NCBI RefSeq assembly: GCF_013375035.1
Contig: NZ_CP056032.1
Span: forward strand, 310,001 to 374,000
DNA: 64,000 nucleotides
Origin: Spirosoma sp. KUDC1026
Lineage (GTDB): Bacteria > Bacteroidota > Bacteroidia > Cytophagales > Spirosomataceae
Direction of reading: 5' to 3'
The notes beneath the pieces are model-generated. The model ran no database searches, was not told the DNA's origin, and saw only the letters and a program-made list of their open reading frames with translations. The position numbers and the translations under genes are program-made. Shown piece by piece: positions 18,646 to 27,273 of the stretch. Numbering within the stretch: the first letter of the stretch is position 1; each line of letters opens with the position of its first letter.

Positions 18646-18880
18646 AGATTGGTATTTTACGTCTGTGAATTTGCTAAAGTAAGCGGTAAAGTTTGTTACA
18701 TCAAAAGCTATACAGAATAATAATTCATTTCATTATCTGGTAGTATAAAGCAAAGCAGGAAGGTGACGAAAGCAAGAAAGCAGCCCCAATCACGACTGCT
18801 TTGACACTTGCTTGCCAAGCACTGAGGAATACATTTGTTCCGGCGCCTGAAAAATACGTATGAATGTATCTTGTGTCTTT

Positions 18881-19663
18881 CTAGGTCGACGTCGAGACAG
18901 GTTGTATAAGGATTTTTTCAATCTGGCTAGCCATCTGCTGGGTATGCTGGTAACCAATTCGAAACAACTCGCGCGACTTACTGATGTCGGTCGGGCTGTA
19001 GCCCATCAGTTCCGTTGGTTCAATCAGTACCTGGCAACGCTGGAATTTTTCGCGGGTTTTGCTCTGCACCGCCAAAATCAGACTCCGCTCAATCACGCTA
19101 CGCATGGATCGGATGGGACGAGCCAGCCCGAAGGGGTTGCAGTGTGACCCGATCATAATATCCACCTTGTTCTCAATCACGTCGGACGGCAGATTATTGA
19201 GTACTCCCCCGTCTACGTACTGCCGCTTGTTGATGATCATGGGTTCGAAAATTCCCGGCAGGCAGCATGACGCCAGTACCGGCCGAATCAGTTCCCCCTG
19301 CTCAAAGATCACCTGGATTCCGTCGGTCAGATCGACAGCAACGACATGAAGCGGAATTTGTAATCCTTCGAAACTATCGTGCGGAATGTACTTTTTATAG
19401 AGGTCAATGATGGTGTCGATACGTAAGAGTCCCATCCGGTTCCAGGCCGGTCGAAGGTGCCGCATGAATGAGGACGTTTCGATTAGTTTCAGGCTTTCGT
19501 CGGGAGAATACCCGTTTGCAATGAGCGCTCCGGCAATAGCTCCCGCACTGGTTCCGGCAATCTGGTCGAACTGTACGCCCATTTCCAGCAGGGCTTTCAT
19601 AACGCCCAGATGGGCAATACCCCGTGCTCCTCCGCCCGACAGGGCTATTCCAATTCTTGCCAT
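18881..19663 (-). CDS. Patatin-like phospholipase
   Basis: A 260-residue serine lipase of the short bacterial patatin class (RssA-like). It shows the oxyanion loop GGGARG (residues 10-15), the nucleophile elbow GTSAG with Ser39, and the dyad aspartate in DGG at residues 151-153. No signal peptide is present, so it should act in the cytoplasm or at the inner membrane on phospholipids or acyl esters. The start lies 62 bp from the end of the metallo-hydrolase gene that precedes it on the same strand, so they may be cotranscribed. A hairpin with AAAGCAG/CTGCTTT at 18777-18802 may end transcription. Confidence 0.9.
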   Translation of the reverse strand: MARIGIALSGGGARGIAHLGVMKALLEMGVQFDQIAGTSAGAIAGALIANGYSPDESLKLIETSSFMRHLRPAWNRMGLLRIDTIIDLYKKYIPHDSFEGLQIPLHVVAVDLTDGIQVIFEQGELIRPVLASCCLPGIFEPMIINKRQYVDGGVLNNLPSDVIENKVDIMIGSHCNPFGLARPIRSMRSVIERSLILAVQSKTREKFQRCQVLIEPTELMGYSPTDISKSRELFRIGYQHTQQMASQIEKILIQPVSTST

Positions 19664-19724
19664 AATCCTGATGTTCTGTTTCGTAAACGACCCGTTTTAC
19701 GCTTTAGTTTGACCATCTGCTTGT

Positions 19725-20561
19725 CTACAAAAACGCGCTTAATGGACCTTTGTCACGAAGTCGCACGCCTTTTTCCGTATGCATGACAGTGGCCGCTTCC
19801 ACTATCGGATCATGTTCGAACACCAGTATCCAGTCTTCGTCGGCGGCTCGCTGGAGTAGCTGGGCTTTTTCGTCCATACTCAACAACGGTCGAACGTCGT
19901 AACTCATTACGTACGGCAGTGGCAGATGGGCTGCCGATGGAATCAAATCGGCTACGTAAGCAACGGTCCGGCCCCCGATACGATAAATGGGCAAGGCCAT
20001 CTTTTCGGTATGGCCATCGACGTACATCAGATCGATGGCCTCAAACGGAAAAGGCTGTCTGTCCAGAAAACTGAGCTGACCACTTTCCTGCAGCGGCCGG
20101 ATATTTTCGGCCAGAAAAGAGGCTTTCTCGCGTAGATTCGGTTCAGTAGCCCACTGCCAGTGCGCCGAATGAACCCAGTACGTAGCGTTCGAAAACGCAG
20201 GCCGAAGCAGATCACCGGTACGCTGAACGGCTCCTCCAACGTGGTCGAAATGCAGGTGCGTGAGTAGTACGTCGGTTACATCGGTCAGGTCGTAGCCAGC
20301 CGCACGAATAGACCCCTGCAACGAGCCAGAGCCGTGCAGATCGTAATGACCGAAAAATTTAGCATCCTGTTTGTCACCAATACCGGTGTCGACCAGCAGC
20401 AACCGCTCGCCCGATTCGTAGAGCAGGCAGCGCATAGCCCAGGTGCAGCGGTTCTGTTCGTCGGCCGGGTTAAGTTTATTCCAGAGTGGTTTGGGCACTA
20501 CGCCAAACATAGCTCCGCCGTCGAGTTTGAATAAGCCCGTATTAAGAGTTTGAAGCATCAT
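19725..20561 (-). CDS. MBL-fold metallo-hydrolase
   Basis: A metallo-beta-lactamase-fold hydrolase of about 278 residues. The metal site is THLHFDHVGG, with further ligands in the WVHSAHW, VADLIPSAAH and VFEHDP segments. The layout resembles the lactonase/methyl-parathion-hydrolase-like branch, but the substrate is unknown. The frame is open back to an ATG at 20615; I prefer the adjacent ATGs at 20561 or 20558 because conserved sequence (LQTLNTGLFKLDGG) starts there and this leaves room for a divergent promoter. The AraC-type regulator gene starts 130 bp away on the other strand and may control it. Confidence 0.85.
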   Translation of the reverse strand: MMLQTLNTGLFKLDGGAMFGVVPKPLWNKLNPADEQNRCTWAMRCLLYESGERLLLVDTGIGDKQDAKFFGHYDLHGSGSLQGSIRAAGYDLTDVTDVLLTHLHFDHVGGAVQRTGDLLRPAFSNATYWVHSAHWQWATEPNLREKASFLAENIRPLQESGQLSFLDRQPFPFEAIDLMYVDGHTEKMALPIYRIGGRTVAYVADLIPSAAHLPLPYVMSYDVRPLLSMDEKAQLLQRAADEDWILVFEHDPIVEAATVMHTEKGVRLRDKGPLSAFL

Positions 20562-20690
20562 ACCAGACGAAGGTGCAGTATATTTCCAGTATTTGGAAGC
20601 GGGGGAGCCGGTCATTTATTTGGTTGGGCGGACCAGACCTCCGTAACTTGTTCTCCCAACGTCAGTTTTGCTAACCGCCCCGGCTGCTGT

Positions 20691-21551
20691 ATGCAGTACA
20701 ACTACCATGACTCCCGAACAAAAGGCCGTTTACGGCTGCTTTGCGCCGAGCCGCTCCTGGATCAGGTCCCGTTCCGGCATGGGCGTCTGCTGACCATTGC
20801 CTGGAACACCGGCCCCACGCAACAGGTGATAATCGATAACCTGACCTACTCAATGCCAGCGCAGTCGATTTTACCGCTCATGATGAGCCAATCCTTTGCC
20901 TTCGAGGAACCGGAGACTATTGTGGCCTGGCAGTTCGACCGGGAGTTCTATTGCATTGCTGACCATGACGAAGAAGTTTCCTGCGCTGGTTTTCTGTTCT
21001 ACGGGGCTCGAATACCGATGTTTATTCAGTTGTCGGATCAGGAGCAACACCGGTTCGGTGCGCTGTTAACCGTCTTTTACGACGAATTTTCGACCCAGGA
21101 TACGATTCAGGGGGAAATGCTGCGGATGCTCCTGAAACGGCTGATCATCAAACTAACCCGTCTGGGACGGGAGCAATACGTAGACGGAGCCCTGAGCGAT
21201 AAAGAACTAACTCTGGTCCGGCGATTTAATCTGCTGGTCGAGATCAATTACCGAACACTTCACAACGTTCGGGCCTACGCCGACCTACTGAACAAATCGC
21301 CCAAAACCCTGGCGAATGTGTTTGCGCTGTATAATCAGCAAAGTCCCCGGCAGATTATCCACGAACGGATAGCGATGGAAGCCCGGCGATTGCTGTTATA
21401 CAGCGATAAATCGACGAAAGAGATCGCGGCTGAGCTGGGTTTTGAGGAAGTTTCCAACTTCAGTCGTTTTTTCAAAAAACAGATTAAACTAGCTCCTTCT
21501 GATTTTCGGAAAGAAAATCAGAATACTCTTCCAGACCTCGGGAAAAGTTGA
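20691..21551 (+). CDS. AraC family transcriptional regulator
   Basis: A 286-residue protein with an N-terminal cupin-like sensing half (about 1-140) and a C-terminal AraC/XylS double helix-turn-helix (about 185-275). Visible signatures are LNKSPKTLANVFALY and the second-helix pattern KEIAAELGFEEVSNFSRFFKK followed by APSDFR. The effector is unknown. The longest open frame begins at 20550, but that would overlap the divergent metallo-hydrolase; the ATG at 20691 is preferred. A small dyad, TTCCA and TGGAA five bases apart at 20584-20598, lies in the divergent gap and is a possible operator. Confidence 0.9.
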   Translation: MQYNYHDSRTKGRLRLLCAEPLLDQVPFRHGRLLTIAWNTGPTQQVIIDNLTYSMPAQSILPLMMSQSFAFEEPETIVAWQFDREFYCIADHDEEVSCAGFLFYGARIPMFIQLSDQEQHRFGALLTVFYDEFSTQDTIQGEMLRMLLKRLIIKLTRLGREQYVDGALSDKELTLVRRFNLLVEINYRTLHNVRAYADLLNKSPKTLANVFALYNQQSPRQIIHERIAMEARRLLLYSDKSTKEIAAELGFEEVSNFSRFFKKQIKLAPSDFRKENQNTLPDLGKS

Positions 21552-21656
21552 TAACAGAACAGGCACAAATGCTATTCCAGGGACCCGAAAAAACCATCAG
21601 CTTTGTCCGGTCTTCAGGCTGAAGCCCAAAATGGCCCTCTTATCAACTCCCAAACC

Positions 21657-22253
21657 ATGAAAATACTGCTTACCCTGGCGCTGTGTGCCGTCTCCTTTCT
21701 TCCCGTCGCCGATGTCCCTCAGAAAGCCGAGGACATCAGTCCTCTGTTGATTGGCGAAACGATTCCGGACGTTAGCCTGCAAACGATTGACGGGCAGTCT
21801 ATTTCGCTGACGAAAGAGGTAGCCCGGCAACCAACGGTTCTTATTTTCTACCGGGGAGGCTGGTGCCCGTACTGTAACCGACAACTGGCAGAACTGCGTA
21901 CCCTGGAGCCCGATCTGAAGAAAATGGGCTACCAGATCATAGCCATCAGCACCGACAGTCCGGCAAACCTGAAAAGTACACTCGACAAAAACGAACTGGG
22001 TTTTACATTGCTTTCTGACGCAGACCTGACGAGCGCTAAAGCCTTTGGGCTGGCTTTCAAAGCCCCGGCGGCTTACAGCGCTACCCTGGAGAAAGGCAGT
22101 GCCGGAAAGAATACGGAGAAACTACTCCCTGTTCCGTCTGTGTTCCTGCTCAGCCCCCAGGGTATTATTAAGTTTGAGTATATCAATCCCAACTTTAAGG
22201 AACGAATACCGGGGCAGTTGCTTAAAGTAGCGGCTGAAACTGTACGCGGTTAG
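21657..22253 (+). CDS. Exported peroxiredoxin-like (AhpC/TSA) protein
   Basis: A 198-residue protein with a signal peptide at the N-terminus (MKILLTLALCAVSF) and a thioredoxin-fold body. The active site reads FYRGGWCPYC with Cys70 and Cys73, a CxxC variant of the peroxiredoxin site seen in the Prx-like2 group. It may reduce peroxides or act as a thiol oxidoreductase outside the cytoplasm. The frame extends upstream to 21603, but the ATG at 21657 gives the signal peptide and is preferred. It follows the AraC gene by about 100 bp and is followed by a palindrome. Confidence 0.87.
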   Translation: MKILLTLALCAVSFLPVADVPQKAEDISPLLIGETIPDVSLQTIDGQSISLTKEVARQPTVLIFYRGGWCPYCNRQLAELRTLEPDLKKMGYQIIAISTDSPANLKSTLDKNELGFTLLSDADLTSAKAFGLAFKAPAAYSATLEKGSAGKNTEKLLPVPSVFLLSPQGIIKFEYINPNFKERIPGQLLKVAAETVRG

Positions 22254-22276
22254 GTAATCCAGCCAAACGTTATATC

Positions 22277-22309
22277 CGTAAGACCGTTATTGTACGTAAC
22301 GGTCTTACG
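22277..22309. terminator. 13-bp palindrome, probable terminator
   Basis: Perfect arms CGTAAGACCGTTA (22277-22289) and complement (22297-22309) around a 7-base loop, 24 bp after the peroxiredoxin-like gene. No T run follows, so an operator for the next operon is the alternative. Confidence 0.5.
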
Positions 22310-22342
22310 AATCGTTCACTTCTGTAATTAATCCATTTTGGC

Positions 22343-23062
22343 ATGAAACGTATTGTTCATAAGCATCCGCTGGCCATCCGATGGTTTCACTGGATTAATT
22401 TCCCAGTGCTGTTCGTCATGATCTGGAGTGGCCTGCTCATTTACTGGGCCTACGATCCGTATAAAATCCAGATCGGAGATTACGTACTATTTTCATTTTT
22501 CCCGGATGGCTTTTACAAAGCCTTGAATGTACCGTTCCGACTAGCCGATGGTATGGCCTGGCACTGGGTATTCATGTGGGTCTTCATAGCCAACGGAATT
22601 CTGTATATTCTTTACACCTTCATTTCGGGCGAGTGGCGGCATCTGGTGCCAAACCGGCATTCGTTCCGGGAGGCTATTCAGGTAACACTGTATGATTTCG
22701 GCCTCCGTAAAACCCAGCCGCCATTTATCAAGTACAACGGCGCGCAGAAGATCGCTTATTTCACCGTGATGCTGATGGGCATTGGCTCCGCGCTGACAGG
22801 CTACGCTATTTACAAACCAGCGCAGTTCAACGGGCTAACCACCCTGCTGGGCGGGTATGAAGCGGCCCGGCTGGAGCATTTTGTGCTTACCATTGGCTTC
22901 GTCCTGTTTTTCGTTATTCATATCTGGCAGGTTATCCAGGCGGGCTGGCAGAATTTCCAATCGATGGTTACGGGTTTTGAAACCATCAAGCCCAACGATC
23001 CCGACCGTCCGCTTGTTGATGAAGAACCCACCGATACACCTACGCAACCCATTGCCTCATGA
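22343..23062 (+). CDS. Cytochrome b/b6-type membrane subunit
   Basis: A 239-residue integral membrane protein with four main hydrophobic helices, of the b561/hydrogenase-cytochrome-b type. Candidate haem-ligand histidines lie in HPLAIRWFHWINFP, GMAWHWVFMWVF, ARLEHFVLTIG and VIHIWQVIQAGW. It probably passes electrons from the quinone pool to the molybdopterin protein encoded next. The two genes overlap by four bases (ATGA), which supports translational coupling and a shared complex. The C-terminal tail is acidic and proline-rich. Confidence 0.87.
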   Translation: MKRIVHKHPLAIRWFHWINFPVLFVMIWSGLLIYWAYDPYKIQIGDYVLFSFFPDGFYKALNVPFRLADGMAWHWVFMWVFIANGILYILYTFISGEWRHLVPNRHSFREAIQVTLYDFGLRKTQPPFIKYNGAQKIAYFTVMLMGIGSALTGYAIYKPAQFNGLTTLLGGYEAARLEHFVLTIGFVLFFVIHIWQVIQAGWQNFQSMVTGFETIKPNDPDRPLVDEEPTDTPTQPIAS

Positions 23063-23859
23063 GTCAGCCTACCGAACCCAACTTACCCCAGGAAGACCTC
23101 CCCGAATCGGCCATTCGTCGTCGGGCATTAAAATCATTTGGCTGGTTTGCTCTGGCAGCCGCCGTTCCTGTTGGTATCTACGAATGGATCGCGAACAGCG
23201 GCAAATTACGGGGCGTCAAGAAACCACTTCGTTACGTCCTCGACGCCAACGAAACAGTATCCCGGGCCTACTTCAGCGATACGCACCTGGTCCCTACGTT
23301 TCCCAGAGAAGCAGCCGCCAAGGTTGCCCGCGTCAACGGGTCTGATGGTCTCAAACAGCCTATCCCCACCGACTGGAAGCTCCAGGTAGATCGATCCAAT
23401 CAGGAACCTCTTTACCTGACAATGAATGATATCAAATCGTTGCCCAAGCACGAGCTGACCTACGAATTTAAATGCATCGAAGGATGGAGTCAGATGCAAA
23501 ACTGGTCCGGTGTCCGGCTGTCTGACTTTCTGGAAAAATACAAACTGGGTACCCGAAGCGGTAACGTACCCAGCCCCGACAACACCGACGATCTGTACAA
23601 GTACGTTGGCATGGAAACGCCGGACAAAGGGTATTACGTCGGTATTGACATCGAAAGCGCGATGCACCCGCAGACGCTGCTAGCCTACGAGTTAAACGGG
23701 CAGCCCATCAATTCGCAGCACGGGGCGCCATTGCGATTGATTATTCCGGTTAAATACGGCGTCAAGAATCTTAAACGGATCGGTCGGATCTTCTTCGCCG
23801 ACGAGCGCCCGCGTGATTTCTGGTTCGAGCGCGGTTATGACTACTACGTAGGTTTGTAA
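23059..23859 (+). CDS. Molybdopterin-dependent oxidoreductase (sulfite oxidase fold, MsrP-like)
   Basis: A 266-residue protein with an N-terminal arginine-rich and hydrophobic segment (IRRRALKSFGWFALAAAVPVG, residues 19-39), possibly a Tat signal or membrane anchor. The sulfite-oxidase-fold body carries the molybdenum ligand Cys139 in FKCIEGWSQ and the family end pattern HGAPLRLIIPVKYGVKNLK. By analogy with MsrP/MsrQ it could repair oxidised methionine in the envelope, with the upstream cytochrome b as electron donor; this is inference because MsrQ is a different membrane family. DUF1223 follows 12 bp downstream. Confidence 0.87.
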   Translation: MSQPTEPNLPQEDLPESAIRRRALKSFGWFALAAAVPVGIYEWIANSGKLRGVKKPLRYVLDANETVSRAYFSDTHLVPTFPREAAAKVARVNGSDGLKQPIPTDWKLQVDRSNQEPLYLTMNDIKSLPKHELTYEFKCIEGWSQMQNWSGVRLSDFLEKYKLGTRSGNVPSPDNTDDLYKYVGMETPDKGYYVGIDIESAMHPQTLLAYELNGQPINSQHGAPLRLIIPVKYGVKNLKRIGRIFFADERPRDFWFERGYDYYVGL

Positions 23860-23871
23860 TTAAGCGACCAC

Positions 23872-24600
23872 ATGAAAAAGAACCTCATCAGCATACTCCT
23901 GATTGGCCTAACGGCTCTGCTGTCGATGACAGCGTCAACCAGACCGGCCCCACAACCCGTGGTAGTGCTGGAGCTGTTTACGTCGCAGGGGTGCTCCAGC
24001 TGCCCACCTGCCGACCAGGTACTGCGTGAACTCACGCAGCAGGATAGCTACGCTGGCCGGAAAGTTTACGGACTGTCCTTCCACGTCGATTACTGGAACC
24101 GCCTGGGCTGGCAGGACCCCTTCAGCGCCAGAGCGTTCACCGACAGGCAGCGTGCCTATGACCGACGCCTGAAAACCCAGACCTACACGCCCCAACTGAT
24201 TATCAATGGTCGGCAGGATGTGATTGGTGGCCAGAAAGGCCGGGTTCTGCAGCTTATACAACAGCAGTCGGCTAGTTCTTTAGTCGAGATCACGGGAAAA
24301 GCCGCCTACTCGTCCGACAAGGTAGCCGTTACGTATGCGCTATCAGAAGCGGGGCCGTACCAGGTCAATGCCGCCCTGATCCAGCAGGAAGCACAGACCG
24401 CCGTTCGCGCTGGCGAAAACGGCGGACGTACCTTGCAGAATGTCAATGTTGTACGTCAGTTTACATCAGTCACGCCAAATGGTACATCGGGAAGCCTGAC
24501 GCTACCTATACCGGCTGGACTCACCAGTCAGCAAACGGCCCTGCTGCTTTACGTACAGCGTACCGACAACCTCCAGATTATTGGCGCAAAGCAACTTTGA
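23872..24600 (+). CDS. DUF1223 domain thioredoxin-like exported protein
   Basis: A 242-residue protein with a signal peptide (residues 1-22 or so) and the DUF1223 signature VLELFTSQGCSSCPPAD, with Cys41 and Cys44 as a CxxC pair, followed by FHVDYWNRLGWQDPF and YTPQLIINGRQDVIG. The fold is thioredoxin-like and the function is not established. It is the third gene of the cytochrome b/molybdopterin operon, so an envelope redox role is plausible. It ends four bases from the convergent ftsI gene with no terminator between them. Confidence 0.88.
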   Translation: MKKNLISILLIGLTALLSMTASTRPAPQPVVVLELFTSQGCSSCPPADQVLRELTQQDSYAGRKVYGLSFHVDYWNRLGWQDPFSARAFTDRQRAYDRRLKTQTYTPQLIINGRQDVIGGQKGRVLQLIQQQSASSLVEITGKAAYSSDKVAVTYALSEAGPYQVNAALIQQEAQTAVRAGENGGRTLQNVNVVRQFTSVTPNGTSGSLTLPIPAGLTSQQTALLLYVQRTDNLQIIGAKQL

Positions 24601-24604
24601 TCCC

Positions 24605-26737
24605 CTAGCCCAGGCGCAGAGTTATCGTCTTCGAGTTGGCATCGGCAATGGACTGACCGGGTGACATGGACTGTTCTTTTACCCGCCCTTTGCCTTCAAT
24701 GAGTACGCGATAACCTTTGTTTTCCAGCACGAACAAGGCGTCGCGCAGGCTCAATCCACGAACGTCGGGCACCTGGTTCGGTTTCGTCGGTCGCGACCGC
24801 CACTGGCCTTTCGATGTCGCTTCTACCCAGCCTTCTGTCGATGGCACCTCGTTCATGTTCAGATGATTGCTGATGATGTGCAGGTCGTTGGCGTAGCCAG
24901 CCATCAGCTTGGGATCCGGCCGACCCTGCTGCTGGCTGGACCGTGTAGGTTCGTGCATCTGAATGTCGTAAGCCACAATCCGGTCGGCCACTTCCCGAAA
25001 AACGGGAGCGGCTACCGTACCGGCATACAGTAAATCGGCATTGTCCCCCTGTGGACTATCGACCACCGCCAATACAGTGTACCGGGGTTTACTTGCGGGA
25101 AAGTAACCAATGAACGACGTATAGTATTTACCAACCTGATATTTGCCGTTTACGATCTTCTGGGCAGTTCCGGTCTTACCCGCAATAGCATAGTGTGCAC
25201 TGTTGATGTGCCGGGCAGTCCCACGCTGTACCACCCCCCGCAGCAGTTCCTGCGCTTTTTTCGCCGTTTCGGGCGAGCAGATCCGTTCGGGCGCAACGTA
25301 AGGCTGGTTGTCTTCCACAACCTCATCGGCCAGTTTGATCTGACGCACCAGCATAGGCCGTACCCAGCGGCCATTGTTGGCAATCGCATTGTAGAAAGTC
25401 AGCATCTGCAGGGGCGTAATCTGCATTTCGTAGCCGTACGACATAAACGTCAGCGAGGTTTTACTCCAGCCTTTCATGTCCGGATTACGTACCACCGGCA
25501 CGGCCTCCCCTTTCATCCGGATGCCGGTTGGCTGGGTCAGGTGGAACTGCCGGAGGTATTGGCAGTACAGGTCCGGGCGGCTATAGAAATACCGCTGCAT
25601 GAGCAGATGCGTACCAATATTTGATGACTTCTCGAATACCTGCCGGGCCGTCAGCGTGCCCATACCGCCCCGGTGCGCATCCCGAATGTAGGCACTTTTG
25701 TATTTCATGATTCCCGGCCCGGTATGTACCGTCGTCTGATCGAGTGAAACGGCTTTTTCCTCCATCAGCGCCATCATCGTAGCCAGTTTGAAGGTCGAGC
25801 CTGGATCAGTGCGGCCCGACAGGGCATGGTTGAAGTTTTCGACGTAACGCGCGTTCCCATCCCGACCAGTTTGGCGGGTCAGGTTCGCCATCGCCCGGAT
25901 TTCGCCGGTAGCCACTTCCATCACGATCACGCACCCTTTGGCCGCGCCGTATTTCTCCAGCGTTTTTCGCAGCGCCGTTTCGGCCATATCCTGGTAGTTG
26001 ACATCGATCGTCGTGTAGAGGTCCATACCCGGTTCAGGTTTCATATCAGGACCATCGCTCACGGGTTTACGGACCCCGCCCGACAGCACCTCAACCAGAC
26101 CAACCGCGTTTTTACCCGCCAGCTCCGACTGAAAACTGGCTTCCAGACCGATCAGCCCCCGGCCGGTTTTAGCGTCCAGATTGCCGATGGTCCGTTCCGC
26201 CATCTGATCAAACGGATGGTAGCGCTCGTAGTACGGCCGCAGCACACCGCCCCGGGCCGCCACCTTGGCCGACGACCGGAAGAACGGCCATTTCAGCATG
26301 TACTGCCGTTCCTGAAAGGTTACACGCCGACGGTTCAGCAGCACATAACGACGCTTCCGCTCGCGGGCATCCCGAACCAGATCGGTATAATCACGAGCCG
26401 ACCGGTCGCCGTAGATATGCGCCAGCAGTATACCCAGCGAATCCACTTTTTTGTTAAAATAATCGGGCTTGGCCATCGTAGGATCCAGCCCCACAACGTA
26501 TGTCGGTAGTGAAGTGGCCAGCAGGCTGCCATCGGCCGCGTAGATATTTCCCCGCATTGCCCGGAGCGTATCACGCTTGATGGTGGCCTCAACAACCCGG
26601 TCCCGCCAGTGTTTCCCTTTGAACTCATCAAAATACTGGAGATAGATCAGCCGCCCCACGACGACACAAGCCAGCACCATAACCAGATAAAAAATGTGCT
26701 TGGATCGCTGGATGATATCTTCCTTAATGTTGCTCAT
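24605..26737 (-). CDS. ftsI: Penicillin-binding protein (FtsI/PBP3 type) with PASTA domain
   Basis: A 710-residue class B peptidoglycan transpeptidase for septum formation. It has one N-terminal membrane helix, the dimerisation domain (RGNIYAADGSLLATS), then a transpeptidase domain with Ser-Thr-Phe-Lys (active Ser314 and Lys317), the SxN motif SSN at about 371-373, and AGKTGTAQK. The C-terminus is one PASTA domain (QVPDVRGLSLRDALFVL). The frame can be extended to a TTG at 26749, but the ATG at 26737 is preferred; it overlaps the ftsL stop by 14 bp. The gene follows ftsL as usual, but murE, mraY and the rest of the division cluster are absent here. Confidence 0.92.
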   Translation of the reverse strand: MSNIKEDIIQRSKHIFYLVMVLACVVVGRLIYLQYFDEFKGKHWRDRVVEATIKRDTLRAMRGNIYAADGSLLATSLPTYVVGLDPTMAKPDYFNKKVDSLGILLAHIYGDRSARDYTDLVRDARERKRRYVLLNRRRVTFQERQYMLKWPFFRSSAKVAARGGVLRPYYERYHPFDQMAERTIGNLDAKTGRGLIGLEASFQSELAGKNAVGLVEVLSGGVRKPVSDGPDMKPEPGMDLYTTIDVNYQDMAETALRKTLEKYGAAKGCVIVMEVATGEIRAMANLTRQTGRDGNARYVENFNHALSGRTDPGSTFKLATMMALMEEKAVSLDQTTVHTGPGIMKYKSAYIRDAHRGGMGTLTARQVFEKSSNIGTHLLMQRYFYSRPDLYCQYLRQFHLTQPTGIRMKGEAVPVVRNPDMKGWSKTSLTFMSYGYEMQITPLQMLTFYNAIANNGRWVRPMLVRQIKLADEVVEDNQPYVAPERICSPETAKKAQELLRGVVQRGTARHINSAHYAIAGKTGTAQKIVNGKYQVGKYYTSFIGYFPASKPRYTVLAVVDSPQGDNADLLYAGTVAAPVFREVADRIVAYDIQMHEPTRSSQQQGRPDPKLMAGYANDLHIISNHLNMNEVPSTEGWVEATSKGQWRSRPTKPNQVPDVRGLSLRDALFVLENKGYRVLIEGKGRVKEQSMSPGQSIADANSKTITLRLG

Positions 26738-27131
26738 CGATCTTGACAATAATTTTGTGAGGAGGTCGCTGGCTGTCGGTCATCACCAGACCCAGCGCTT
26801 CAACGCGCTTGCTGAGTTCAGACTGCTTACCGCTTTTCATGAAATCGGCTTTCAGCACCGTAGCTTCCGAGCGGAGTTCATCCGCCTGCCGATTGGCCCG
26901 CTGAATCCGCCGGACAAGCCGTTCGGCGTTGTGATTCAGGCCGATATACACAATGATCAGAAACGTTATCCACAAAATCCGGTCGATGTTCCGGATCGGC
27001 CAGGTTGTATCCTCGCCAAACAGGCGGTCGAGGCCAATCAGGCGATTCAGGCCGTACGCCAGCCGGAGCCGACGCCGTTGTTGCTGCTGCTTGACAACCC
27101 GTTCGGGCTGCCGAAAAGTATTCTTGGCCAT
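26724..27131 (-). CDS. ftsL: FtsL-like cell division protein
   Basis: A 135-residue single-pass membrane protein: a basic, glutamine-rich cytoplasmic N-terminus (QQQQRRRLRL), a segment WPIRNIDRILWITFLIIVYIG with the membrane helix at about 50-65, and a periplasmic coiled coil (about 68-110). It ends in a short tail with EALGLVMTDSQRPPHKI, typical of Bacteroidota FtsL-like proteins. FtsL links the divisome proteins FtsB and FtsQ with FtsI. Its stop overlaps the ftsI start. rsmH and mraZ, which normally precede it, are replaced here by an M28 peptidase gene. Confidence 0.87.
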   Translation of the reverse strand: MAKNTFRQPERVVKQQQQRRRLRLAYGLNRLIGLDRLFGEDTTWPIRNIDRILWITFLIIVYIGLNHNAERLVRRIQRANRQADELRSEATVLKADFMKSGKQSELSKRVEALGLVMTDSQRPPHKIIVKIDEQH

Positions 27132-27217
27132 GATGCCGAAACTTGTGGGTTAGTTCGTCTACTCAGTATATACAAAGTAACGAAAACATCCCGCATCCAT
27201 CCGAGCCGTATACGAAA

Positions 27218-27250
27218 AGAGCCGGCCATTTTTATAAAACAACCGACTCT
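27218..27250 (-). terminator. Probable terminator after the M28 peptidase gene
   Basis: On the minus strand the arms AGAGTCGG and CCGGCTCT pair over 8 bp with one U-G wobble, around a 17-base loop, and are followed by TTTTC. It lies 24 bp after the peptidase stop and upstream of ftsL, so ftsL-ftsI probably have their own promoter. Confidence 0.55.
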
Positions 27251-27273
27251 ATAGTCAATGGGTAGGTGTTCGA

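Noticed and set aside
18771..18812. Interrupted hairpin after the patatin gene
   Set aside because: Pairing is broken by a four-base bulge and no T run follows; mentioned only in the patatin entry.
25826..26509. A 227-codon plus-strand frame
   Set aside because: Antisense to ftsI, whose catalytic motifs are intact on the minus strand.
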